From NCBI RefSeq assembly GCF_029946505.1, contig NZ_JARZHG010000023.1, forward strand, positions 1-64,000: a stretch of DNA of 64,000 nucleotides, in the 5' to 3' direction. Source of the DNA: Polyangium sp. y55x31. GTDB lineage: Bacteria; Myxococcota_A; Polyangia; Polyangiales; Polyangiaceae. The position numbers and the translations under genes are program-made. Every line of letters begins with the position of its first letter. Position 1 is the first letter of the stretch. This document shows, one piece after another, positions 8,752-16,369 of this stretch. The notes beneath the pieces are model-generated. The model was not told the DNA's origin, ran no database searches, and was given only the letters and a program-made list of their open reading frames with translations.

Positions 8752-9633
8752 TCAGCCATCCTCGACGCGGATCGGGATCCAGTCGAACCCGGTGACGCCG
8801 GCATCGCGGAAGATGCGCCAGACCTTGGGGGTGACGAGGAACAAGGGGTTCGGGAAGAGGGCTTCGCTCACGTCGCCGTCGAACTTCGCCTCGCCAAACC
8901 ATTCCCAGGTGACGTTTATATCGCGGATGTCAGCGACGTCCGCAGCCCGGTAGGCGAGGCGCATAGGGACCTCCTCCTTCCCTGCGAAGCTACTTCGCCC
9001 GCAAGGGCAGGGATTGTAGGGGGAGATGCCGGTCGAGCGGGGCGACATGCGAGGCAAGGTGTGCGTGGCGCAGAGCTGGCGCCACGGGAGCTGGAGGTGG
9101 CCCCTGCCCTCGAAGGCTGCGAAGACGCCGCGGAACGAGAGTCCCGTCGCGCCGCTCTCCGCGAGTGCACCGGAAAGCTTCTCGTCGACGAGCATGTCGT
9201 CTTTGAAGGTCATGGCCGCGCGCCGGCCTTCGAGGCGATGAAGATACTCGCCGTCGAGGATCATCGCGGAGGTCTGCCGGGCCCCGGCGCCGCACCGCTT
9301 GCAGGCCTCGGACATATCGTAGGTCGTGCCCTCCTGCGGCCCGCCGAAGACCTCGGCATTGACGTCGTACGACATGATGAGCAGCCGTGCGGATTCGAGC
9401 TCCTCGTCGGTGAAGCAATCGTAGCGCCGTTCCAACCAGGAAGCACCACGCTCCGTGAGGAGATGCAGGAGGCGCGGCAGGCGCTCGTCCCTTTCGTCAA
9501 GGGTGACGATGGTGAAAATCGCACCTTCGTCCAGCTCCGCCACGTCGGGACCGCAGCGCACCGTATCGAGCAGCGCACGGGGCCCCTCTTGGATGCGGTC
9601 GCTTCTGAACAGGATTCGAACCTCTGTCTTCAT
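8752..9633 (-). CDS. SitI6-like double-CXXCG immunity protein
   Basis: 293 residues. A CKRCG motif lies in the middle and a second, contracted CPCG motif lies about 105 residues later; the C-terminus (LFLVTPKVWRIFRDAGVTG, DWIPI) has the ending seen in the myxobacterial double-CXXCG paralogous family. In Myxococcus, SitI6 members of this family protect against the SitA6 toxin exchanged between cells by outer-membrane exchange. The second motif here is CxCG, not CxxCG, and the N-terminal ~110 residues are not typical, so this is a divergent member. It lies 21 bases downstream of a 53-codon gene, as expected for a toxin-immunity order. The 106-base gap to the convergent gene at 8645 holds only a weak accgctg/cagcggt pair. 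Confidence 0.6.
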   Translation of the reverse strand: MKTEVRILFRSDRIQEGPRALLDTVRCGPDVAELDEGAIFTIVTLDERDERLPRLLHLLTERGASWLERRYDCFTDEELESARLLIMSYDVNAEVFGGPQEGTTYDMSEACKRCGAGARQTSAMILDGEYLHRLEGRRAAMTFKDDMLVDEKLSGALAESGATGLSFRGVFAAFEGRGHLQLPWRQLCATHTLPRMSPRSTGISPYNPCPCGRSSFAGKEEVPMRLAYRAADVADIRDINVTWEWFGEAKFDGDVSEALFPNPLFLVTPKVWRIFRDAGVTGFDWIPIRVEDG

Positions 9634-9654
9634 TCTGCGCCTCGACGGCTCGGA

Positions 9655-9816
9655 CTACTTCCCGAAGTAAGGCTTGATGGCATCGAGCCAGTGGGAGTAA
9701 GGGGCATATACCTCCTCGTATACCTTCCAGAGGCCTTCCTTGCTCTTCGGGAACAGCTTCTTGGCCTCGTCGAGCGCCTTCGTGATCCTCTTGTGTTCTG
9801 CGCTCGTCAAGATCAC
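9655..9816 (-). pseudogene. Detached C-terminal tail of a polymorphic toxin (or coupled small ORF)
   Basis: 53 codons from a GTG that overlaps the previous gene's TGA by four bases (GTGA). The product (TSAEHKRITKALDEAKKLF, VYEEVYAPYSHWLDAIKPYF) resembles the helical end of HNH/AHH-type toxin domains, with the H after AE as a possible leftover of the histidine-rich motif. No catalytic core precedes it in any frame. It therefore looks like the end of a toxin whose warhead was lost and whose frame was shifted. A separate small coupled protein is the alternative. Confidence 0.4.
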
Positions 9817-10826
9817 GGACGGTCCTCCGTGAGCTCCTCGACCCCCTGGAGGATGATCGGCGCCTTCTTCGCGCACGCCTCCTCCAGCTTCTTGGCGAAC
9901 TTCTCGGCCTGCCCGACGAGCACCGCCGAGGCGACCTGCGTGATCGCCGCCGCGGCCTGCACGATGGCGTTGTCGACGCCGTCCTCGTCGTCGCCGCCGA
10001 TGATGCCGAACCGCTTACCGTCCTTGCGCGCGAGATCGTGGTTGAACTCGCCGTTCAGCATTGCGGAGGCGATCGTCAGCTCGCGGACCATCCGCTCGAT
10101 CGGCGTCAGGGGCTTCGCCTTGCCCTTCCCGTTCCCCTTGCACCCCTCCTTCGTCTGCTCGCACGGGACCGCGTTCACGAGCGGTCGCCCTTGCCCGTGC
10201 TGAAGCTCGGGGAGCACGCCGCCCCGATCCACCAGCGTGCAATGCGGGTCCACGCACTTCGGCGGGTGCACCTCGTCCCGCTTCGGCAAAACGCCCTCTG
10301 ACGGCAACTGCGGCTCGCTCGACAGAACGCCCTCGGGCGGAGGCGGCGAGGGCTTTGGCTTCTCCGGCGGACGCTCGGGCATCTTGTTCACGCCCGGCGG
10401 CACAACCTCGACCTCGACTTGTTCGTCCTTCGCCGGCGGCGGCGGCGACTCCGAGGCCTCGGCGGACGCGGACGTTCCGGCCTTGCTCTCCTCGCCCGGA
10501 GCCTTGCGCGTGTCCTTCGCCGGTGCCGGCTTCGGGCGCGGCGGCGGCGTGGGGCAGGTCAGCTTGTTGTATGGAGGCGGTAGAAACCTCACGTTTCCGG
10601 GCGGCGCGTAGGGGTCGTATACGAAGATCGTCAGCCCGCTCGTCTTCGCCGCGAAGACCTGCCAGCTCTGGGTCATCACGGTCGCGCTGCCCGAAAGCGC
10701 CCACTGATCCATCTTCGGGTGCCCCGGGAGCCGCACACAAACGCGGATCTCCGCCCGGGCGACCGTCGGCACGCACAGGACGAGGAGGCTCAACGGTAAG
10801 CACCAGGCGAAGACGCGAGGAAGCAC
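9813..10826 (-). CDS. Exported proline-rich protein, probable decayed polymorphic toxin
   Basis: GTG chosen because it starts a clear signal peptide (VLPRVFAWCLPLSLLVL, cleaved after TVARA) and has a gggag Shine-Dalgarno just upstream; longer in-frame starts up to 10946 add a poor leader. Mature order: a small beta-rich region (~30-100), a long Pro/Ser/Glu linker (~100-200), a Cys-containing segment (PKCVDPHCT, CEQTKEGCKG), then a helical region rich in Ala. The protein stops just where a toxin warhead would be expected; a 53-codon tail and a double-CXXCG immunity gene follow. SitA toxins are lipoproteins, but no lipobox is seen here. The toxin role is inferred from the immunity neighbour. 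Confidence 0.5.
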   Translation of the reverse strand: MLPRVFAWCLPLSLLVLCVPTVARAEIRVCVRLPGHPKMDQWALSGSATVMTQSWQVFAAKTSGLTIFVYDPYAPPGNVRFLPPPYNKLTCPTPPPRPKPAPAKDTRKAPGEESKAGTSASAEASESPPPPAKDEQVEVEVVPPGVNKMPERPPEKPKPSPPPPEGVLSSEPQLPSEGVLPKRDEVHPPKCVDPHCTLVDRGGVLPELQHGQGRPLVNAVPCEQTKEGCKGNGKGKAKPLTPIERMVRELTIASAMLNGEFNHDLARKDGKRFGIIGGDDEDGVDNAIVQAAAAITQVASAVLVGQAEKFAKKLEEACAKKAPIILQGVEELTEDRP

Positions 10827-10973
10827 CAGCAACTCCCGAGGTGAATGCGCCCTCCCAGGTCCACCCCCGCGGTGGTGATCGGGCCTGCTCCGGCAGGCCG
10901 GCAATCGTGCCGAAAGCATAACGGGAACGTCAATCCCAGCGCGCATACCTGCGCGGCGCGGCCCCCTTCCCCC

Positions 10974-11002
10974 TTGACACGTCCCCCGCCGCCTCAGTTA
11001 CC
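10974..11002 (+). promoter_or_regulatory. Candidate sigma-70 promoter for the 11011 gene
   Basis: A perfect -35 TTGACA at 10974-10979 is followed after 17 bases by a poor -10 (gttacc, 10997-11002). It sits in the 184-base divergent gap between the exported protein at 10826 and the gene at 11011, nine bases before the start codon, so the leader would be very short. Confidence 0.35.
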
Positions 11003-11010
11003 TTCCCCAC

Positions 11011-11697
11011 ATGGCTACCCACCTACGCATGACCACCTCACCCCAGCTCGCGGCCGACATTTGCGCCGCCATTGCCGACGGTCTCGCCAGCGATGAAGCC
11101 ACGAAGCACCTCGCGCACCTGTGGGAATCGCTCGCGGCCAAGGGCGACGCGCTCGCCGCAGAGCGCCGCAAGCTCGATCGCGCTCTCGGCCGCGCGCGGG
11201 CGCGGCTCGCGGTCGCGGATGCGCAATGGGATCCGGAGGTCGCGGCGTTTGGCAGGGACGTCGTCGACAAGACGGGCGGCCGTCGGGATGTGCCGCCCTA
11301 TACGCGGTTTTTCAAGGATGTGTCGCCGTCGGCGGCGCAAGATTTTGGGGTCGATCGCGAGGTGAAGCAGGGCCGCGAATGGCTCGACGAGCTCGGGCGG
11401 AACCCGGACGAGCCGCTCGCGTTGAAATGGTCGTCGCGGCTCGGGGTGGTGACGGACAAGCTCGACGCGGCCTCGAAGGAGCGGGCGAATGGCCTGCGCG
11501 CCCTCGCCTTGCAGGGCACGTCGGAGGAGCTTTACGTGGAGGACATCAACCTGGAGCTCGACCGGCTCGAAGGCGACCTGAAGAAGCTGTTCCCGGGCCA
11601 GCCGAAGCGCGTCGCGGCCTTCCTGGAGCCGACGCGGCCGAAGCGAAAGCGAGCTGCGGGGGACGGCGACGAGGCGGAAAGCGGCGAGGATTCGTGA
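11011..11697 (+). CDS. Coiled-coil protein of unknown function
   Basis: 228 residues, no signal peptide or membrane segment. Residues ~30-75 and ~140-190 are heptad-like, rich in Leu, Ala, Arg and Glu (LAAERRKLDRALGRARARL; DINLELDRLEGDLKKLFPG), so a helical bundle or coiled coil is likely. The last ~25 residues are alternately basic (RPKRKR) and acidic (EAESGED). A second ATG six codons in (11029) is possible. It is single, followed by a minisatellite. No family recognised. Confidence 0.6.
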   Translation: MATHLRMTTSPQLAADICAAIADGLASDEATKHLAHLWESLAAKGDALAAERRKLDRALGRARARLAVADAQWDPEVAAFGRDVVDKTGGRRDVPPYTRFFKDVSPSAAQDFGVDREVKQGREWLDELGRNPDEPLALKWSSRLGVVTDKLDAASKERANGLRALALQGTSEELYVEDINLELDRLEGDLKKLFPGQPKRVAAFLEPTRPKRKRAAGDGDEAESGEDS

Positions 11698-11739
11698 GGT
11701 AGATCGCGCAACGGACTCGCTCCGGGTCTGGATCGTGGT

Positions 11740-11953
11740 GGTTGTGCGGCGCGCGGAGGTGACTCCCGGGGGGGAGCGCGCCGGTTGCGCGAGGCGCGAG
11801 GGGCGATCCGGGTCGGGAGTGCGCCCGTTGCGCGACGCGAGAGGGCGGATCCGGGTCGGGAGTGCGCCGGTTGCGCGGAGCGACGGGGTGGATCCAGGCG
11901 GGGATCGGGGCGGTTGCGCGGGGCGCGCGGGGCGATCCAGGCGGGGAAAGAGG
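11740..11953 (+). repeat. Five-copy 43-bp tandem repeat (minisatellite)
   Basis: Units at 11740-11782, 11783-11825, 11826-11868, 11869-11911 and 11912-11953 (last one base short). Each starts with a ggttgcgcg-like string and carries gatccgggtcggg or gatccaggcgggg in the middle. 43 is not a multiple of three, so the array cannot code a repeated peptide. The 288 bases between 11697 and 11986 hold nothing else recognisable. Confidence 0.85.
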
Positions 11954-11985
11954 TTGACGCGTCGGGAGAGGGCCGGCAGGCTCGG

Positions 11986-12240
11986 GTGAGGGGCGAAGGT
12001 CATGCGCGTGGGTCCGGTGTTGTCTTTCTGGCGAGCTGGATGACGGGCTGTGGTGGGTCCACGGTGACGGGGACGCAGTGCGCGGACCCAGCCAATTGTG
12101 AGTTACAGACCCCTCTTTGCCACAATAGTTGCGACCACAAGTGGGCTTTGCCCACGTGCCATGATTGCTGCAACGAGATGCGTCGCAAGTGCCTCGACTG
12201 CGCGCCCAGGGAACAAATCAACTTCGAGGGCTGTGATTGA
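11986..12240 (+). CDS. Small cysteine-rich lipoprotein, start uncertain
   Basis: 84 codons from GTG. A hydrophobic stretch ends in a lipobox-like MTGC, followed by a domain with ten Cys in ~55 residues (QCADPANC, PLCHNSC, TCHDCCNEM, KCLDCAP, GCD), which must be disulfide-rich or metal-binding. An ATG at 12002 would give a more typical leader (MRVGPVLSF) but is in another frame, so a one-base shift near 12023 may have damaged the gene's start. Its stop overlaps an ATG at 12240 of the next frame. Function unknown. Confidence 0.45.
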   Translation: MRGEGHARGSGVVFLASWMTGCGGSTVTGTQCADPANCELQTPLCHNSCDHKWALPTCHDCCNEMRRKCLDCAPREQINFEGCD

Positions 12241-12263
12241 TGACACTTTCGAAATGTGTGAAC

Positions 12264-12647
12264 ATGCGAGCTTCATTCCTGATTTTGGCCGCTCTCACCT
12301 TCCCCGCATGCAGCCGCGGGGAACCTACCGAGGTCACCCTCGACGTCGGCAAAGCGACGCGCGTGAACGGCTGCAACGTCTTCGTGCACGACGCGAAACC
12401 CGGGGAGCGTCCTGCTTCCTTCATGACGCCCGCCTGCGACGTGCCGGAGTCGCTGGTGAACGAAAAAAACTGGTGGGGTGAGGGACTTCCACGGCCGGCC
12501 ACCACAATGATCATGGGAGACTGCATGCGCCTGGGGGACCGATTCTATTGCATGGTCGGACTGGAAGCCGACAAGTCGGTCACGCTCAAGGCGACCTATG
12601 AGATCACGCACCCCCGCAGGGTCGATCACCTCCGGCCCATCCGATGA
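12264..12647 (+). CDS. Lipoprotein of a tandem paralogous pair, copy 1
   Basis: 127 residues. ATG at 12264 chosen because it aligns exactly with the paralogue's start and opens a signal peptide ending in the lipobox FPAC; an ATG at 12240, overlapping the previous stop, would add eight residues. The mature part (GEPTEVTL, RVNGCNVF, ACDVPES, NWWGEG, GDCMRLGDRFYC, ATYEI, HLRPI) shares nearly every conserved position with the gene at 12671, including four mature Cys. Unknown family; probably lipid-anchored in the envelope. Confidence 0.65.
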   Translation: MRASFLILAALTFPACSRGEPTEVTLDVGKATRVNGCNVFVHDAKPGERPASFMTPACDVPESLVNEKNWWGEGLPRPATTMIMGDCMRLGDRFYCMVGLEADKSVTLKATYEITHPRRVDHLRPIR

Positions 12648-12670
12648 TATGCTTACGCCGTCGAGGAACC

Positions 12671-13054
12671 ATGCGAAGCTGTCTCTATATGCTCGTAGTC
12701 CTCGCGCTCGTGTCCTGCGCACGCGGTGAGCCCACCGAGGTCACCCTCGAACTGGAAAAGCCCACGCGCGTGAATGGCTGCAATGTCTTCTTGGACGAGG
12801 CTCTCCGACAGGATCCGCTCGTCGCGTATCTGTCCCACGCATGTGACGTGCCGGAGTCCGCCTTGAAGGAAGAGAACTGGTGGGGGGAAGGCCCCAAACG
12901 CCCGTGGACCGGCATGCACGTGGGCGATTGCGTGCGGCTGGGGAATCGATTTTACTGCCTGGAGGCCATCGAGCCTGGCGAGTCGGCCACGCTGAAGGCC
13001 ACATACGAAATCCTCCACCACCGCCGAATCGACCACCTCCGCCCCATCCACTGA
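12671..13054 (+). CDS. Lipoprotein of a tandem paralogous pair, copy 2
   Basis: 127 residues, same length as copy 1. A gagga ribosome-binding site lies five bases before the ATG. Signal peptide MRSCLYMLVVLALVSC gives a lipobox LVSC. The mature part repeats copy 1 (GEPTEVTL, RVNGCNVF, CDVPES, ENWWGEGP, GDCVRLGNRFYC, HLRPIH). Only 23 bases separate copy 1's stop from this start, so this is a local duplication read as one transcript. It converges on the gene at 13059 with a 4-base gap. Confidence 0.7.
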   Translation: MRSCLYMLVVLALVSCARGEPTEVTLELEKPTRVNGCNVFLDEALRQDPLVAYLSHACDVPESALKEENWWGEGPKRPWTGMHVGDCVRLGNRFYCLEAIEPGESATLKATYEILHHRRIDHLRPIH

Positions 13055-13058
13055 CCCC

Positions 13059-13616
13059 TCAAAACGCCCCCCGCACCACGACCCCGCCAAACCCCGCCGA
13101 GACCACCGGCACCACGGCGACCCCCTTCCCCGCCGCCTCCTTCTTCTCCGCCTTCTCCGCCGCCATCACACTCGTCACCACCAGATACACCCCCGCGAAC
13201 GCCGCTCCCACGTGCAGCCCGTACATCACGTGCTGCAACGTGTTCCACGTATTCCCCCGCGCGCACGTCTCCCGGATGAACCCCGCCCCCGGATCCGCCG
13301 ACGTCTCCGCCCCCACGCACACGCTTCGCTCTTGCGTGAACTGCGCCGCGAACACGCTCGTTCGTATTGCCACGTTCGCCTCGTGCACCTGGTACGTCGA
13401 CAGGATCCCGAGCCCCAGCGACACCGCCGACACGCCGAACGCGCTCATCCCCGCGACGAACCGTCCATCCCATCCGCCCCGCTCCTCGGCCTTCACCTCC
13501 GCCGCCGGCGCAGGTTCGTCCGCCCGCGCGACGCCCGGGACGACGAGCAACGCGGCGAAGGTGAGGCGCGCCGCGAGGGTGGATGCGAGCGGGCCGGGCA
13601 ACGTGATTTTTCTCAT
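13059..13616 (-). CDS. Exported or membrane protein with two hydrophobic helices, unknown
   Basis: ATG preceded by a strong gaaggaggaaacc ribosome-binding site. Residues 1-32 are a signal peptide ending VARA. The mature part has two hydrophobic helices (FGVSAVSLGLGILSTY and LHVGAAFAGVYLVVTSVM) separated by a loop with two Cys (RSVCVGAE, ETCARG), then a Lys/Glu stretch and a Gly/Val-rich end. Such short 'signal peptide plus two helices' proteins are common in Polyangiaceae and unassigned. Monocistronic and divergent from the gene at 13677. Confidence 0.65.
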   Translation of the reverse strand: MRKITLPGPLASTLAARLTFAALLVVPGVARADEPAPAAEVKAEERGGWDGRFVAGMSAFGVSAVSLGLGILSTYQVHEANVAIRTSVFAAQFTQERSVCVGAETSADPGAGFIRETCARGNTWNTLQHVMYGLHVGAAFAGVYLVVTSVMAAEKAEKKEAAGKGVAVVPVVSAGFGGVVVRGAF

Positions 13617-13676
13617 GGTTTCCTCCTTCGAGGCGTGACAACGGCGCCGAGATGGGCGAGGAGAACCCGGGCTGCC

Positions 13677-14609
13677 ATGGCAAGAAAGCTCCTCTTCACG
13701 ATCTCCTCGTACGCCTACCTCGAGCCCCGTTTCCTCGCGGCCGGCGAGCTCGACCGCGGCGAGATCGTGCACAAGACCTTCCCCGACGGCGAGCGTTACC
13801 TGCGCGTCGCCGAGGACCCGTGGGGACGCGACGTCGTGCTGCTCGGCGGCACGCCCACCGACCTCGACTGGCTCGAGCTCTACGACCTCGGCTGCGCCAT
13901 CAGCACCGGCGGCGCCCGCTCCCTCTCCATCGTCATGCCGTATTTCGGCTACGCGACCATGGAGCGCGCCGTCCTGCCCGGGGAGGTCGTCACCGCCAAG
14001 ACCCGCGCCCGCCTCGTCTCGGCCATCCCGCCGTGCGAGGGCGGCACGCGCGTCTACCTCTTCGACCTCCACACCGACGGCATCCCCTACTACTTCGGCG
14101 ACAGCCACGTCACCCACCATCTCTACGGCGCCTCGCTCGTCACGAAGCTCATCCAGCGCACGATGGACGGCCGCTCCTACCTGCTCGGCGCCACCGACGC
14201 CGGCCGCGCCAAGTGGGTCCAGAGCCTCGCGCGTGACCTCGACGTCGAACCCGCGTTCGTCTACAAACGCCGCGATCCCGAGACCGGCAAGCTCGCCGTC
14301 ACGGGCGTCAACGCCGACGTGCGCGGCCGCGAGGTCGTCATCTACGACGACATGATCCGCACGGGATCCTCGCTCATCCAGGCCGCCGCGGCCTACCTCG
14401 CCGCCGGCGCCACGCGTTGCCACGCCGTCGCGAGCCACCTCGTCCTGCCGCCCGGCGCGCTCGAAAAACTCCGGGCGAGTGGCATGTTCGAGCACATCCT
14501 CGGCACCGACTCGCACCCCGGCAGCTTGCAGCTCGCGAACCAGCCCGGGGCCATCGAGTCCGTCGCGCCGCTCTTCGTCCACGCGATCGAGCGGACGTAC
14601 CGCATCTGA
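13677..14609 (+). CDS. Ribose-phosphate pyrophosphokinase-like / phosphoribosyltransferase-fold protein
   Basis: 310 residues. The N-terminal half has the Prs arrangement: FPDGERYLRV, then a loop around SIVMPYFGYATMERA (in Prs, PYxxYxRqdR), KTRARLV and DLHTD. The C-terminal half carries the PRPP-binding signature VVIYDDMIRTGSSL followed by VLPPGALEKL. True Prs makes PRPP from ribose-5-phosphate and ATP for nucleotide, His and Trp synthesis. The flexible-loop positions here (YATMERAVLPGE in place of the usual RQDRK-type sequence) depart from housekeeping enzymes, so this may be a divergent paralogue. It starts 60 bases from a divergent gene. Family strong, exact activity uncertain. Confidence 0.75.
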   Translation: MARKLLFTISSYAYLEPRFLAAGELDRGEIVHKTFPDGERYLRVAEDPWGRDVVLLGGTPTDLDWLELYDLGCAISTGGARSLSIVMPYFGYATMERAVLPGEVVTAKTRARLVSAIPPCEGGTRVYLFDLHTDGIPYYFGDSHVTHHLYGASLVTKLIQRTMDGRSYLLGATDAGRAKWVQSLARDLDVEPAFVYKRRDPETGKLAVTGVNADVRGREVVIYDDMIRTGSSLIQAAAAYLAAGATRCHAVASHLVLPPGALEKLRASGMFEHILGTDSHPGSLQLANQPGAIESVAPLFVHAIERTYRI

Positions 14610-14665
14610 GGGACGACCCCAATTTGATTGGAGCCTCCGCCGGATCCGACTAGAACGTCGCTTCG

Positions 14666-16369
14666 GTGACACTCGCCGCCGACGAACCGGAAGCCGCCCC
14701 CGAGCGGGCCAGCCCGCCCCCCGCGTCCGCGAACTCGACGCGCCTCGTGCCCCTCGCGGAGCGCGCGCTCGTCATCGCGTGCCTCGGGGTCATGGGGATC
14801 TTGTTCCTCGACATGCTCACCTTCGGCCATGGCCGCGACCAGGGCATCTACACCCTGGTCGGGCGCACCGTGCTCGAAGGCGGCATGCCTTACCGCGACG
14901 CCTGGGACTTCAAGCCCCCCGGCATCTTCCTGATTTATGCCCTCGCACGGCTCCTGTTCGGCTCGGCCGAGTGGGGCATCCGCGTCGTCGAGATCGTCGG
15001 CCTCGCGCTCATGTCGTTCGGCATGGTCCGGCTCACGCGCAGGTGGTGGGGCAGCGGCCTCATCGGCCTCGTGGCCGCGACGATCGCCACCTTCATCCAC
15101 GCGCAGCTCGAGTTCTGGCACACGGCGCAGCCCGAGTCGTTCGGCGGCATGCTCACGATCGCCGCGCTGCTCTGCGTCCCGGGCGTCGGCCCTTCGGGCC
15201 GGCCCTCGCATGTGGCGACGAAGGCGCGCTCGTTCCTCCTCGCCGGCTTCCTCTTCGGGTTCGCCTTCCTCCTCAAGCCGCCGCTCGTGGGCGGCGCCGC
15301 GATCCTCGCGCTCTTGCCCGCGTGGTGGGAGACGGACCCCGAAAAACCCACGATCGAGCGCCTCAAGGCTGCCGCCCGGAACCTGGTCCGCCCTTCGCTC
15401 CTGCTCGCGGCGGGCGGGGCGATTCCGATCGTGCTCTGCATTGCGTGGTTCGCCGCGCGGGGCGCGCTCGGGGACCTCTATCGCGTCCTCTTCGTCTTCA
15501 CGCCCCATTACACGGCGCTCGGCTGGCACGGCGCGACCGTGACGGGCATGCTCTATTACGCCTTCACCGAGTGGCTCCAGCAATATGGCAGCGTCCCGAC
15601 GGTGGGATTGCTCCTCGCGCTCGGCTTCGGCGTCGGGACGAAGGAGCGGCCGCTCGTCCTGCTCGCGCTCGGCATCGTGGTCGTCCACCTCGTCGGCGTG
15701 GCCATGCAGGGGAAGTTTTTCCCGTACCATTACGGCGCCACCTGGCCGCTCACCGCGCTCTGCGCCGCGCTCGGATATCACGCGCTCTTCCAGTGGGCGC
15801 GGGCGCGCGGGGCGCTCGGCCTCGCGGGGTTTGCCCTGTTCGTCCTGTTCGTCCCGTTTGGCCGATCGGCGACGAAAGACGTCCCCGGCTCGTTCCTCGT
15901 GCGCTCGGAGAAGCGCCTCGCCATCGCGGCCGCGGGTTTCCGTGACCAGCGCGGGCTCGACGAGCTGAACAGCCTCTGCGACGTGAACATCGTGGCGCTG
16001 CGCGAGGTCGCGAATCTCCTCGGGCAAGAGGTCCCCGCGAATCGCCCCATCTTCGTCTGGGGATTCGTGCCGAACCTCTACGACATGGCCGATCGCGCCT
16101 CCTCGACGCGATACATCTACGACATCCCGCAGCGCGTGCCCTGGGCCAAGGAAGAGCACCGGCGCATCCTCATGGAGGACCTCCGCAATCGCCCGCCCGC
16201 CGCCATCGTCGTCCAGCATTACGACGTCGTCGCCATGGTCACCGGCGACGGAATGGGCTCGGCCGACGCGCTCACGAGCTTCCCCGAGCTGCAAGCGCTC
16301 CTCGAAAACCAGTACACGCTCGTCCGGACGATCGACGGATTCGACGTCTACCGGGAAGCCGCCCGATGA
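14666..16369 (+). CDS. Membrane glycosyltransferase of the GT-C/GT39-like type
   Basis: 567 residues with a GTG start and many transmembrane segments. After the first helix comes GRDQGIYTLVG, and the first periplasmic loop carries PYRDAWDFKPPGIF, matching GT-C enzymes that transfer sugars from polyprenyl-phosphate donors. The C-terminal ~130 residues are soluble (FVWGFVPNLYDMADRASSTRY, FDVYREAAR), as in ArnT/PMT-like proteins. The acceptor (lipid, protein or cell-surface glycan) is unknown. The last four bases overlap the following ABC ATPase start (ATGA), which couples translation, though a functional link is not obvious. Confidence 0.75.
   Translation: MTLAADEPEAAPERASPPPASANSTRLVPLAERALVIACLGVMGILFLDMLTFGHGRDQGIYTLVGRTVLEGGMPYRDAWDFKPPGIFLIYALARLLFGSAEWGIRVVEIVGLALMSFGMVRLTRRWWGSGLIGLVAATIATFIHAQLEFWHTAQPESFGGMLTIAALLCVPGVGPSGRPSHVATKARSFLLAGFLFGFAFLLKPPLVGGAAILALLPAWWETDPEKPTIERLKAAARNLVRPSLLLAAGGAIPIVLCIAWFAARGALGDLYRVLFVFTPHYTALGWHGATVTGMLYYAFTEWLQQYGSVPTVGLLLALGFGVGTKERPLVLLALGIVVVHLVGVAMQGKFFPYHYGATWPLTALCAALGYHALFQWARARGALGLAGFALFVLFVPFGRSATKDVPGSFLVRSEKRLAIAAAGFRDQRGLDELNSLCDVNIVALREVANLLGQEVPANRPIFVWGFVPNLYDMADRASSTRYIYDIPQRVPWAKEEHRRILMEDLRNRPPAAIVVQHYDVVAMVTGDGMGSADALTSFPELQALLENQYTLVRTIDGFDVYREAAR

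Noticed and set aside
11740-11953. CRISPR array
   Set aside because: The repeats are contiguous with no unique spacers and no cas genes are near.
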